A stretch of DNA of 64,000 nucleotides from Rhynchopus sp. YZ270_cl-10. Lineage: Eukaryota; Euglenozoa; Diplonemea; Diplonemida; Diplonemidae. The notes beneath the pieces were generated by a model. That model saw only the letters and a program-made list of their open reading frames with translations. It searched no databases and had not been told where the DNA came from. The stretch spans positions 1,178,001 to 1,242,000 of the forward strand of contig OZ037892.1 of NCBI GenBank assembly GCA_964035575.1, in the 5' to 3' direction. Shown piece by piece: positions 33,824 to 43,237 of this stretch; position 1 is the stretch's first letter; the number at the start of each line of letters is the position of its first letter. The translations under genes were made by a program, and so were the position numbers.

Positions 33824-35090
33824 CGTCTACCTTCTCTTACTTACGACAGAATATAACGCTCATAATAAGAAAGACAGTAGATGACCCCCCCCTGCGGAGA
33901 CCTATTTTTCGCAGAGAAAATTTCATTTTTTTTTTTTTGTTATTTTTTTCTCCCGCTTCTCTTGTAGCGATTTTTCACCTCCTCTCTCCCGTGACAGTGA
34001 AGCTGATTCCTCGTTTGAAGTTGCCCCCCCCCCCCTCCCCACTCCGAACCTACCCCCCCTCATAAGTTGTCCATCATAAAAAATGGTTCTCTCTGTGTGT
34101 TGTTGTGTCGTCGTGTCGACCTTTCTTTGTAGCACAGCAACAAAACAAAGCAGGCAGCACCAGTGACACACGGCTGCCAAAAAAAAAAAAAGGTACCGGC
34201 GGTCAGCGGTCACGCCTACGGGGTAGGTTCTGGTGAAGAAAATAAAGTGTAGTGGAGTTCATCCTCGGGTGTCTGCACTAATACAACCACGTTTTCAAAA
34301 TAAAATAAAACATTGTCCTCTCTCTCTCTCACTCTCTCTCTTGTGTTGTTGTGTCGTCACATCGATCATCCTCTTTGAATGGTCGTTGGACAAAAAAATA
34401 ATAATTGCCAAGCCGATATCAGAAGTAGTTTCCTTTAGAAAGAAGTGTACAGTAATGCACATCCATTTTTTTTTGTTGTTCAGGTGACGAAGTATATTGA
34501 GGACCAAGCTTCATCGTTAACAGACTTTTTTATTTTCTTCCCCTTTTTTATTTTCAAGCAAATGGGGTGACAACAATCATCCGAACAACTACTGTCAAAA
34601 CCGTGTTCCAACGCGATCACGACAGTGATAAATGATGTGCACCAGAGGACACGTTGCATCTTTCAAATTTTCTCTCTTGTTTTTTTTTTTTTATTCCATA
34701 TTTTTTTTGTAGTACTTGCGTTTTCTTTCCTTTCAAATACGTTTTGCCTCCGGGACATATTTATTGCTGCCATTTCCCCCCTTTTTCAAACTTTGAAAGA
34801 GGTTTGAAAAATCTCCTTTTATTCTCTCATCTGTTTTGTTACGTGGTACATACCTTACCGTTCTGTATGAATATTCCCTCCCCCCTCTTTGCCATAAGCA
34901 TGGTTTACCAAAAAATCGTACAAAAAAAAAAATTTCTCGGACAGTCCTCGGACAGGTGATTGTCGAAACTACAAAAAAAAAAATTATAGTGGAGCACACT
35001 CTAGGGTGGCTACACTAATACAACCAAGTTGCAAAAAAAAAAAAAAAAAAGATTTCTTTTGGTCGTCGTGGCGTAATTTTTTTTATTTTA

Positions 35091-35200
35091 GATGCCAACC
35101 CTCGAAATGGATTGGACTGCTATGATTAGGGTCCACCCCCGGTACACCCGGTCATACCAAGATACACTGTCCATGAGAGGGTTATTTTCAAGGCAACTTT
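35091..35200 (+). repeat. Module F copy
   Basis: GATGCCAACCCTCGAAATGG, ATTGGACTGCTATGATTAGG, CCCCCGGTACACCCGGTCAT, ACCAAGATACACTGTCC and GAGAGGGTTATTTTCAAGGC before a poly-T tract. Confidence 0.6.
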
Positions 35201-35223
35201 TTTTTTTATAACGATTTGTAATA

Positions 35224-35265
35224 AAGGTGACTAAGCATCATGGGCTTAGGGTCATCTTATAAACC
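35224..35265 (+). repeat. Hairpin module A copy
   Basis: Both stems are perfect (AAGGTGAC with GTCATCTT, TAAGC with GCTTA). Only the loop differs (ATCATGG). It lies 24 bases after the neighbouring module F copy. Confidence 0.7.
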
Positions 35266-35527
35266 TTTTTTTGTCGTCTGTAAGTAGCCTAACCCCTTCG
35301 GGTGAATCAGTTCAAAAAACCCCCACACTGTCCAAGTTAGTATTAGTTGAGGGGATTGGGAGTCAAACCCCGTCTTGCTTTTGAAAAAAATTGAAGAAGG
35401 ATGTTGTTTTACCCCGAGTATTTTTTTTTTTGTGACAAAAATTAGTGCTGTGTTTTTTCTTTCTGTCAAAAAACTATGAAAAAAAAACATAAAAACCAAA
35501 AATAACTGAATCGAAGTGAAACTGAAA

Positions 35528-35600
35528 AGCGGAGATTTGCACTACTTGTGGGCAACACAACCCGAGGCAACTATCCCAACAATTTTATCGAAACTAAGTA
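35528..35600 (+). repeat. Module D copy
   Basis: GCGGAGATTTGCACTACTTG, ACACAACCCGAGGCAACTAT and CCAACAATTTTATCGAAAC. The TTGTCGACA end is missing here. Confidence 0.55.
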
Positions 35601-35961
35601 TCAAAGAGAACACCCCCCCCACACCCCAGTGTTCTAAAATACTGATACGTCGGGAGAAGGTCACGTATTTTAGAACGCTGCCCACCCCCTACCCTATTGG
35701 GGTGAACACACTAACAGATTTTCAAAAAAAATCCAAATTTCATTTTAAAATAATGAGAAAAGGAATGCACACCATACACGCACGCCTATTTCATCATTTC
35801 ATGTTGTTTTTTTTAGGTGACTTACCACGCAACATTTCAAAAATCGCGCTTAAAATTGCACTATTTTACAGCATGGGAAGGGTGTGATGTAAGCTTGCGC
35901 CGCAGGCGCACGGTACGCTACTTTTATGATTTTGCCAGATCCTTTTTCTCAAAAAATGACG

Positions 35962-36130
35962 GCAGGAAACGGCGTTTTGTCGCGTTGAAAACGCCGTTTT
36001 CTCGGGGGGAACGGCGCTTCGCCAATTTTGAAAACGGCGTTTTTTTAAAAGGCAAAACGGCGAAACGGCGTTTTCAAAAAAAAAATTTTTGTGATTTTGG
36101 CCAAAAAGGCAAAACGGCGAAACGGCACTT
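35962..36130. repeat. ACGGCG-rich short-repeat array
   Basis: Ten or so AACGGCG / AAACGGCGTTTT units in both directions are separated by A and T runs. The array is preceded by the palindrome TGCGCCGCAGGCGCA (about 35893), which also marks the MITE at 40012-40309, and followed by GTTGCGCCGCAACAG. Confidence 0.7.
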
Positions 36131-36153
36131 AGCAATATGCCTGGTTCAACCAT

Positions 36154-36188
<35 letters not shown>

Positions 36189-36249
36189 AAAATTTTCAGA
36201 CTTCTGTTGCGCCGCAACAGAACTTTATACGGTAGCGGAGCCCCTGGTG

Positions 36250-36296
36250 TAGTGTCTACGTCCGCCGATGAACGGTGAGGCGTTTGCACTTTCAAA
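36250..36296 (+). repeat. Hairpin module E copy
   Basis: TAGTGTCTACGTCCGCCGAT then GAACGGTGAGGCGTTTGCAC and TTTCAAAACTTTTC. It matches the 53434 copy over about 45 bases. Confidence 0.65.
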
Positions 36297-36614
36297 ACTT
36301 TTCTTTTTTTTTTCTTTTCAAGGTGCTTAGTGCACCCTATTATACCTTCTATTCAGTAGAATAGTTCGTATACGAAACAATTTTCAAGGTGACTAAAATA
36401 CGCCAAATTGTACATTCATCTTACAAAAACCTTTCCCCCCCCTCTTCAGACGTTTCTTTAACAGTTCCTTTGTTTTGTTTTGTTTTATTTGTTTTGCCTC
36501 CCCCTTATGAACGAAACACCAAGAACCAATTCCAGCAAACCCCCCTCCTTCTCTTTTTCCATCCCCTGCTATCACACCCTCACCCTTCCTTCTTTACAGT
36601 GTTTTAAAAAAAAT

Positions 36615-37835
36615 ATGGCGGAAAATATAGCAAAGAATTATGTGGAGATATGTAACACCTGCAGCGAACAACGGGCACGGCATTTTCGTTGCGAGACGGA
36701 GAGAGACGAGGAGTGGGACGGGGTGTTCACATGCACGACCTGCGGGGAGGAGACACAATGCTCATTGTACGCTGTGGTGCGCGGAAACATTGCGGAGCTT
36801 GTTATGGGCGGGAGCATAGCCGCGGCCAGCCGTAAACGCAACACACCAGAGGTCCCTATTATGGTTCTCCCCTCAATCCTTCAGCACTTTCAAGAAAACG
36901 TTTCACACACCGCTCCTCCAGACCCTTCTTCACCAGTCAACTCTGTCTTCGACAAAGAAGACGAATCTCTTCGACTTCGCGAAAACCTTGTAAAATTAAC
37001 CCGCTCTCATGAAAAGCTGAAGGCAGATTATTCCTCTCGCGCAAAAGAAATTAAAGAGCTCCGTGGCCTGAAAGGAGAGTTTAAGATACTAAAAGAAGAT
37101 GCGCGACGGAAGGAGGAATACATCCAGGAATTGTTGGAGGAGATTCGAACGTTGAAGGCTGCGGTAACGACAAAAGCAAAACCAACACCCGCTGAGCGAC
37201 CTAGGGGCAAACCCAAAGTGGAGGTGAAAAAGGTGAAGGAGGTGAAACCCAAGGTGGAGGTGGAGGTGGAGGTCGAGCAGCACTCAGCAGTGTCAACAAC
37301 ACCACCGTCACCTCCTGCGTCTCCATCGATGTCGCCAACAACACCGCAAACCCCATCAGCAAGAAGCAGGAAGAGAAAGGCAGACACAGCCTTGACAACA
37401 CCCCCCGCAAACAAAACAATAAGGGTCACACGAGAAGGGAGGCAAAAAAAGGGGGCAACAGACCGCACCATGCTTGACTGGCGTGCATTTGGCCTGAACG
37501 ACGAGCTTGCGCGGAAGAAAACCTTTGTTCGTGCCCGCGTAAAAATCCGCCCCCCTCTGAACCGTGCCATAACATTCATGCAAATAATCCGGTATTATTC
37601 TCCAAGTGAACTCCGAAACTTTGCGTCAGGACTCGGTTTCAGCGTCGGTTCGCTCAACAAAAAGAATAATGCTTTGGCCTACGATCTCTGGTCATACATG
37701 ATAAAGGGAACAATCGCCCCTGGTGCAGGAGACGATGAAAGCGAAGAGGAAGATGAAGAAGAGGAGGAGGAGGAGGACGAAGAACGGCAACCGGCTATAC
37801 CGGCCGCTGCTGTGCAGGATTCAGTGACTGGCTAG
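36615..37835 (+). CDS. Zinc-ribbon, coiled-coil, acidic-tail protein, unknown
   Basis: A single exon of 406 residues from the ATG at 36615, chosen because the frame upstream is low-complexity and T-rich. Residues 11-50 form a four-cysteine ribbon (CNTCSEQRARHFRC, then CTTCGEETQC). Residues about 110-190 are a heptad-like coiled coil (LRLRENLVKLTRSHEKLKAD). A Lys/Val/Glu and Ser/Pro/Thr region follows, with a basic patch RSRKRKAD that could be a nuclear signal. A conserved-looking segment lies at about 300-375 (SPSELRNFASGLGFSVGSLN). The tail is a run of Glu and Asp. The layout suggests a nuclear, nucleic-acid- or histone-associated protein, but I do not recognise the family. Confidence 0.75.
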   Translation: MAENIAKNYVEICNTCSEQRARHFRCETERDEEWDGVFTCTTCGEETQCSLYAVVRGNIAELVMGGSIAAASRKRNTPEVPIMVLPSILQHFQENVSHTAPPDPSSPVNSVFDKEDESLRLRENLVKLTRSHEKLKADYSSRAKEIKELRGLKGEFKILKEDARRKEEYIQELLEEIRTLKAAVTTKAKPTPAERPRGKPKVEVKKVKEVKPKVEVEVEVEQHSAVSTTPPSPPASPSMSPTTPQTPSARSRKRKADTALTTPPANKTIRVTREGRQKKGATDRTMLDWRAFGLNDELARKKTFVRARVKIRPPLNRAITFMQIIRYYSPSELRNFASGLGFSVGSLNKKNNALAYDLWSYMIKGTIAPGAGDDESEEEDEEEEEEEDEERQPAIPAAAVQDSVTG

Positions 37836-38591
37836 TCTCTGGGGGGGGAGGGGGGTATTATTTTTTTTTGGACAAAAAAATTGGTCATAGTACCTAACAG
37901 ATTAAATTTTCTGCTTTATTTTTCAAATGAACCCCACAGTAATAAAACTGTTTTTTTTTTTTGTTTTTTTGTTTCAAAGGTGATACCGAATGGAAGGGGT
38001 TTTCATCTTGTAAAAACCTTTGTTTTGTAGATTTTTTGTACATTTTTTTGGGAGTGGGGAAAAAAAAAACAATATGGGCGGGGGGAAAGGAGGGGGTTCT
38101 GATATGACTTTGTATGCAATTTTGTACCTTTTTTCTTTTCTTGCAAACCACAATAAAAAAAACCGATTCTTTCTAAAAAAAAAAACACCAATCCAAAAAT
38201 GATTTACCAGCATTTCTTTGCTTCTACCTTATCCCACCACTTGGGCCATCTATGAACGAGGAGAGATTTTTTTTTCACTAATCGCTCTCAGTAGGCTCTC
38301 AGAGGCTCACAGCTCTCACTAACTCTCTCTAAGCTCTCACAGCTTGTTGCGTGTCTCACGGAGTCGATCATATGATGGCCCAACCACTCCCACCCTCCTC
38401 AAAAAAATCCATACTAGAGATTGCACGACTGTGGCAACACAACCCGAGGCAACTACACTACCCCAACAATTTATCAAAAACAATACGCAAATCACAGAAA
38501 AGGCGCAACAACCCCCTACCCCCCTACACAGCCTCCCCCCTTTATCCCCTCTCCCCTCTCCCTCCATCTCTTTAACCGAGCCTTTCCTCTG
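37836..38591. other. Intergenic spacer ending in module D
   Basis: T-rich, with a diverged module A at about 37976-38025 and GCTCTCA repeats (38283-38345). Module D at 38414-38488 lies about 100 bases before the next start codon and is probably in its leader. Confidence 0.5.
38414..38488 (+). repeat. Module D copy in a presumed 5' leader
   Basis: AGAGATTGCACGACTGTGGC, AACACAACCCGAGGCAACTA and CCCCAACAATTTATCAAAAA. It continues A-rich towards the start codon at 38592. Confidence 0.6.
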
Positions 38592-39272
38592 ATGCAAACC
38601 CTCGAAGACGCACACGAAGCGCTTCCAGAAGAAGTGCCGCCTTCCACCTCTGCGTCTGTGAGTGAAGAACGACCTGCGGCAGATGTGATTTCCGCGTCTC
38701 TTGAGGCTACTACTGCCCCCGCCTCTGCGGAGGATGGAGTGCCCGCTGTGTGTGTCGAGGCTGTGGATAATGCGAATTTGGTAGTTTCTTCGGAAACGGT
38801 GGTGTCAACGAGGGTGCCTCGGTTGTCTCCAACGAAGCTGTTGCTGGAGAGCAAGATGAAGGCGAGTCATCAAAGGATGCCGAATCCCACAGCACCGCCG
38901 CCGTCCTGCCCATCGCCCCCCTCCTCCAAGACTGTGCTGCGGGAGAAGATTGAAAGGCTAGCGTTGAATGGCGAGACCCCCCCGACAGCACCGTTGTTTA
39001 GTTTTCACATGGAGACGGCGCGGGCGCGGTCCTTCACGAAGGATGTGCTGTTGAGGAAGATTGAGGTGCAGAGGTTGGGTGGTCTCCCCACCGCACCACA
39101 CGGCAACGTCCTGCGGGAGCTGAGCAGCAACGGGAGCTCCGTGCACACACGGTCCTCAGCAAGCAGTGGGCGGGAGAAGACACCCTCAGCACCCCCCATG
39201 GGGAGCAAAGACGCCCTGCAGTTCAAGATGCACAGCAGGGCCTTGCGGCGGGCGGCTATCCCGGTTCCCTAG
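38592..39272 (+). CDS. Small protein with a fourfold internal repeat, unknown
   Basis: A single exon of 226 residues from the ATG at 38592. The first 80 residues are acidic and Ala/Ser/Val-rich. The rest carries four spaced versions of one motif: PTKLLLESKMKASHQRMPNP, SKTVLREKIERLALNGETPP, TKDVLLRKIEVQRLGGLPTA and SKDALQFKMHSRALRRAAIP. The shared pattern is K-x-x-L-x-x-K-(I/M) followed by a Pro-Thr-Ala-Pro type end. Each unit could be a short amphipathic helix for repeated docking. No family is recognised. The coding strand is supported by the repeat and by balanced composition against its flanks. Confidence 0.7.
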   Translation: MQTLEDAHEALPEEVPPSTSASVSEERPAADVISASLEATTAPASAEDGVPAVCVEAVDNANLVVSSETVVSTRVPRLSPTKLLLESKMKASHQRMPNPTAPPPSCPSPPSSKTVLREKIERLALNGETPPTAPLFSFHMETARARSFTKDVLLRKIEVQRLGGLPTAPHGNVLRELSSNGSSVHTRSSASSGREKTPSAPPMGSKDALQFKMHSRALRRAAIPVP

Positions 39273-39607
39273 CGAGGTTGTTGCTATTAGGTGTTGGAAC
39301 AATAGTAGAATAAAAAAGGTGTCACCCTTAGAAAAGCTGGGTTGTTTCTTGTATAATATTTCCCCGGGGCTTGCCCCGCAATGCCAGACAATATGCTTTG
39401 GGAAATAGGGTCGGATGGTTGGGGGGGCGGGGGTGTGGCTGGAGGGTTATAAAGTTGTAGTGGAAGCGGGGAGGGGGGGGAGTAGATAGTGGGTGGCTGT
39501 ACTATGATAAACTGCCCGTACTAATGTATTGTGATGTATTGTGTATTATGATGGCAGCCACGGTAGAGTGGTGGGGGTAGAGGTGTGTGCTCAGAATGGT
39601 ATCGTCT

Positions 39608-39695
39608 GATGTCAACCTCGAAAATGGATGTAGGACTGCATGGTTGTGGTCCACCCACCGTGCACCCCGGCTTTTGAATATTCAAGTCAAAAAAA
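39608..39695 (+). repeat. Module F copy, middle deleted
   Basis: GATGTCAACCTCGAAAATGG, ATGTAGGACTGCATGGTTG, GTCCACCCACCGTGCACC, then directly TTCAAGTCAAAAAAAAATTT. The GGTACACTGTC part present in other copies is missing. Confidence 0.55.
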
Positions 39696-40011
39696 AATTT
39701 TTTTTTGGCGAACACACAGAGAGAGAGACTGAGGTTCATCTTATTTTTTTGTTAGGTTCATTTTGTTTCATATATTCCCTTATGGTGAATTGAGCGAGCG
39801 TTTATTTTTTCTTTTTTTGGTCAAATTTTCTCTTCTCCTTCCCTGCTTCGCATAATACAATGGTGCACACTCCCACAGAGGCGGGACCGTGTCCTTCCTT
39901 TGGTGCTTTTCTTAGCAACCCACCCCAGCAGTGTTATTCACGATTCATGAGAGGACATTTCATCTTTCAAAATTGCTTTTTTTTTTTTTTTCTTCTTTTC
40001 TTCGTCTAATG

Positions 40012-40309
40012 CAGGCTCTCCGCTAGGATTCCCGATTTTGAAAATATTCTGTTGATGGTCCACGTTGGTGGGGTACATGCTTGCGCCGCAGGCGCACGGT
40101 ACGCAACTTTTTTTTTTACCAACGCCCGATTTTGACTTTTTTGGGACGTTTGAGCACTCACCTCTCCATATCTTCTTCTCCTGAGCTTTTTTGACAGGTA
40201 GAACGGGTCTGAACCACTCAGCAGAACTTTTTTTTTTTTTTTTTTTTCCCCCATTTTCAAAAAGTTCTGTTGACAATCAACAGAACTTTAGTACCTAGCG
40301 GAGTGCCTG
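40012..40309. mobile_element. hAT-like MITE with 8 bp target duplication
   Basis: 298 bp flanked by GTCTAATG at 40004-40011 and 40310-40317. The inverted ends are CAGGCTCTCCGCTAGG on the left and CCTAGCGGAGTGCCTG on the right. An 8 bp duplication and CAGG ends are the hallmarks of hAT elements. Inside is the palindrome TGCGCCGCAGGCGCA followed by CGGTACGCAAC, a sequence also seen at about 20287, 21370 and 35893. No coding capacity. Confidence 0.8.
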
Positions 40310-40593
40310 GTCTAATGCCTGCTTACAGTTTTCTTGTAAAGCAAACCCCCCGAGGTGCAGCACCAGGTGTTCAATAACACACGGAATGTCAGTGACCCCT
40401 GCCTACCAGGGGTGTTGCGCGCTGTTGCCCTTTTCTTTTATTCGCTGAGTGATGCAAAAGCAAACGCTTAGACTCATACAGTGGCTACACAAAGTATACG
40501 ACTAAACTAAAGGCGGAATTGAAATCGATGGCGGAAATTACTTTAGGCGGAACTTTGTTTAACCACTGTGTAACTCATCTTTTTGTTGTGATC

Positions 40594-40640
40594 AAGGTGA
40601 CTAAAAAGTACGAGAGGCTTAGGGTCATCTTATAAACTTT
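40594..40640 (+). repeat. Hairpin module A copy
   Basis: AAGGTGACTAA, ACGAGAGGCTTAGGGTCATC, TTATAAACTTT. Three extra bases sit in the left arm. Confidence 0.7.
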
Positions 40641-40761
40641 CCTTTCCCCCCCTTTTTCCTTTGCGATTCCTGCACCAGCAGGTGATTGTCGACACAACAA
40701 TTATTATTTGCTTTTAGCAGATGTTATTTTTCTATGGTTTGTTTTGTTCTTCCCTTTCTTT

Positions 40762-40825
40762 GTGCTTTCATCTCGGGCTGGCATCGTGGGTCAGTCGGGA
40801 GGTGCCTGCATCGATCACTATACCT
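40762..40825 (+). repeat. Module G copy 1
   Basis: TGTGCTTTCATCTCGGGCTG, GCATCGTGGGTCAGTCGG and GAGGTGCCTGCATCGATCAC. The second copy is at 50737-50800, inside an NSA2 intron. Confidence 0.55.
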
Positions 40826-41083
40826 TTTTGGGTGTTAACTCATACCATACCTTTTTATGGACGAGAGCGTGGAGAGCGCAGCCCAGCTGTGTTTCCCTCC
40901 TCCCCTGATAGTGTGTATAATCTCCCCTCTAGATTGTGTTTTATTTTGTTTTGTTTTTCTTTCCACCAAAGTTGTCCTGCGTCCGCTGTACAAGGTGTGT
41001 CGTTTTGCGCTTTTAACTTCTTTTCAAAACGATGCTAAGACTCATATGATTGTCATTGTCATATCGCCAAAAAAAAATTTACT

Positions 41084-41130
41084 AAAGTGACTAAGCACAG
41101 AGAAGGCTTCGGTTCATCTAAAAGGCTTTT
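41084..41130 (+). repeat. Hairpin module A copy
   Basis: AAAGTGACTAAGCACAGAGA then AGGCTTCGGTTCATCTAAAA. The stems hold with two changes. Confidence 0.55.
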
Positions 41131-41189
41131 ATTTTTTTGATACACTGTCGGGGGCTTTGTATTTCAAGAAAAACGGATGGGGGATATAA

Positions 41190-41273
41190 AGAGGTTGCGT
41201 GATTCGCCGAGCGGTTGTGAACCGCCTCCGTTCTCTTCTCTCTACGGTATGGAATACCATCCCACCCCTTTGC
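41190..41273 (+). repeat. tRNA-like dispersed module H, copy 2
   Basis: GAGGTTGCGTGATTCGCCGA, GCGGTTGTGAACCGCCTCCG and GGAATACCATCCCACCCC. The GCCGAGCGG segment is what a class II tRNA D arm looks like, but no standard TPsiC arm or acceptor pairing could be drawn. Confidence 0.45.
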
Positions 41274-41351
41274 ATGAGTTCGACTGAGATGAGTTTTGCA
41301 CGTTTAACCTGCACTCATTTTAAGTCAAATTTCTTTATAACGATTGTGATC

Positions 41352-41410
41352 AAGGTGGCTAAGCATGAATACCTAAGTATGGGCTTAGGTTCTCATCTCA
41401 ATAAACTTTT
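41352..41410 (+). repeat. Hairpin module A copy with enlarged apical stem
   Basis: AAGGTGGCTAAGCATG...GGGCTTAGGTTCTCATCT, with an inserted ATACCTAAGTAT that is itself self-complementary. It ends CAATAAACTTTTC. Confidence 0.55.
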
Positions 41411-43108
41411 CTTTCTTTTCCTTTACTGTTCGCAACCTGGGGTGTCCTCCGCTGAAGATTGCACCCCCCCCTTCCACTTTTCCTCTCGGGTATGTGGTCC
41501 CAAGAGAAGATTTTTCGCTCGTTCTTTCCTATTTTCCCTTAAAGATGTGCTTTGAACAGAGAGCATATCGTAAACGTTCAGGTTTTCTTTCTTCTTTCCT
41601 TTCCACTTGGTATATCCCTTCGCTTTATTGTTTGTGTTGTTGTGGGCTTTTGAAAGATGTACAATTTACTTAGGTATTACGTTAATTAAGTCAAGGCTGC
41701 ACTTTACAAGGATTAGCCACAATTAACGCCCCCCAATACACCTTGTTCCACACGCGCAGAAAATGGCCTCGAGGTGTATGTGTGCACGAGAGACTCACTA
41801 TCATGATTCACGCTTTCTTTGTTTTTTTTTGACCAGGTACGTATTTCCCCCCTCTGTCCAGACCCTTCGAAGTGCTCCAGCATGCACCACGTTTCCACCT
41901 TATTTTTTTCCTTCTCACAGCACGTGAAACGGAGTCGAAGGTGATTAGGAGAGGGGAAGGGAAATACACCTCCACACAAAATCAACCTGATCAAAAATTT
42001 TCCGTACTTAAAGAGTTGTCCAACGCTCTTATTCAAATTTTTTATATGCCAAATTGGTAAAATGGGAAATCAGAAGGTAAATGGGAAGGTGGAAGCGTGC
42101 AACTAACAAACTCTCCCCCTGTTTCGTTTCCCGTTTTTCCTGTGTGACTGAAGATAGCTATTGACACCATGGTATTTTATGCCGAGTTGGTAAAATGGGA
42201 AATCGAAACACCGCTTATGTTGACCTTTTTCCCTCCCACCACAATCACATTCAGTGGGGGAAAAAACCGCAACTTGAAGCGAAGTTGTAAAAAAAACCCC
42301 CCTTTTTTTTTCTTATGTATCATCATATCCTTGGAGCCGGGTTCATTTTCCTACTCTTCGAACAAGCGAAACCCATCACTACCCTCCCCGCTCCGCACCC
42401 CCTTATGCGCATCAAAATTCTTTGACAAAATAAAATAATAGAAACAACTCGGGGGCCCTCCCGGCCATCTTGTTGTTGTTGTTGTCGTTTTTTTTTCACG
42501 CACTGAAGCAAACAGAAAAAAAAGCACACAACTTTTGCGAAACCGATAAAACGAAATCCAAAACGTTGTACCCCCTTTCTGTTTCTATACCCCCCCTACG
42601 AGACTACCACACTATCCCCCCAAAGAATACCTGGTATTAAACACACCCTTCTTTTTTTTCTCTCTAGATCCTCTAACTTTATCCCCTTGATGCCGCCGAC
42701 GCCGCCACCGCCTGCTACAATGTAACCGTGATGTTGAATTTTGTACTTCCAAAACAATGATAATTATAATTATCGTTTCCTTACCAACCCCTCTCTTTCA
42801 GTGGCTGAGAAAGAGGATAAGTCGTAATCTCATACAAAGTAACGCGCCCTTCCTCTCCAACCCCACGTCTACAAAAATATCAAGCACAATTAAACAGAGC
42901 ACAAAGCACTTTCAAAACATACAAAAAACATTTTCAAACCCCTCTCTTTCACTCAAAGCTGTGAACCACGAAATGTATGTAGGGCTGCATGGTTACCAAA
43001 GGTACACTGTTTCACATTGCGACTGTGGTATTTCAACGACACCTTTCGATTGTACGGGTCTGAATCACAGCCCGCCCCTCCCTGTCAAGAGAACTCTGTA
43101 TTTCAAGC

Positions 43109-43143
<35 letters not shown>

Positions 43144-43237
43144 CACCCCCCCACAGAGCAACACACAACACAACCACGTTTTCTCCCCCTTCCCCTTCCC
43201 CCTTCTGCTCTCTTCAGTGGCCTCTTTTTAGAAAGGC

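Larger units (their letters stand above)
33403..36614. other. Intergenic region with dispersed modules, no supported gene
   Basis: Homopolymer-rich. Holds module E at 33787-33823 and 36250-36296, the 3' half of module C at 34931-34980, module F at 35091-35200, module A at 35224-35265, module D at 35528-35600 and an ACGGCG-rich array at 35962-36130. No open frame with coding character. Confidence 0.55.
39273..43237. other. Intergenic region with modules and a hAT-like MITE, no supported gene
   Basis: Nearly 4 kb. Holds module F (39608-39695), the MITE at 40012-40309, module A (40594-40640, 41084-41130, 41352-41410), the 3' half of module C (40667-40706), module G (40762-40825), tRNA-like module H (41190-41273) and a partial module F (about 42970-43015). 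Frames are short and T-rich. Confidence 0.55.
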
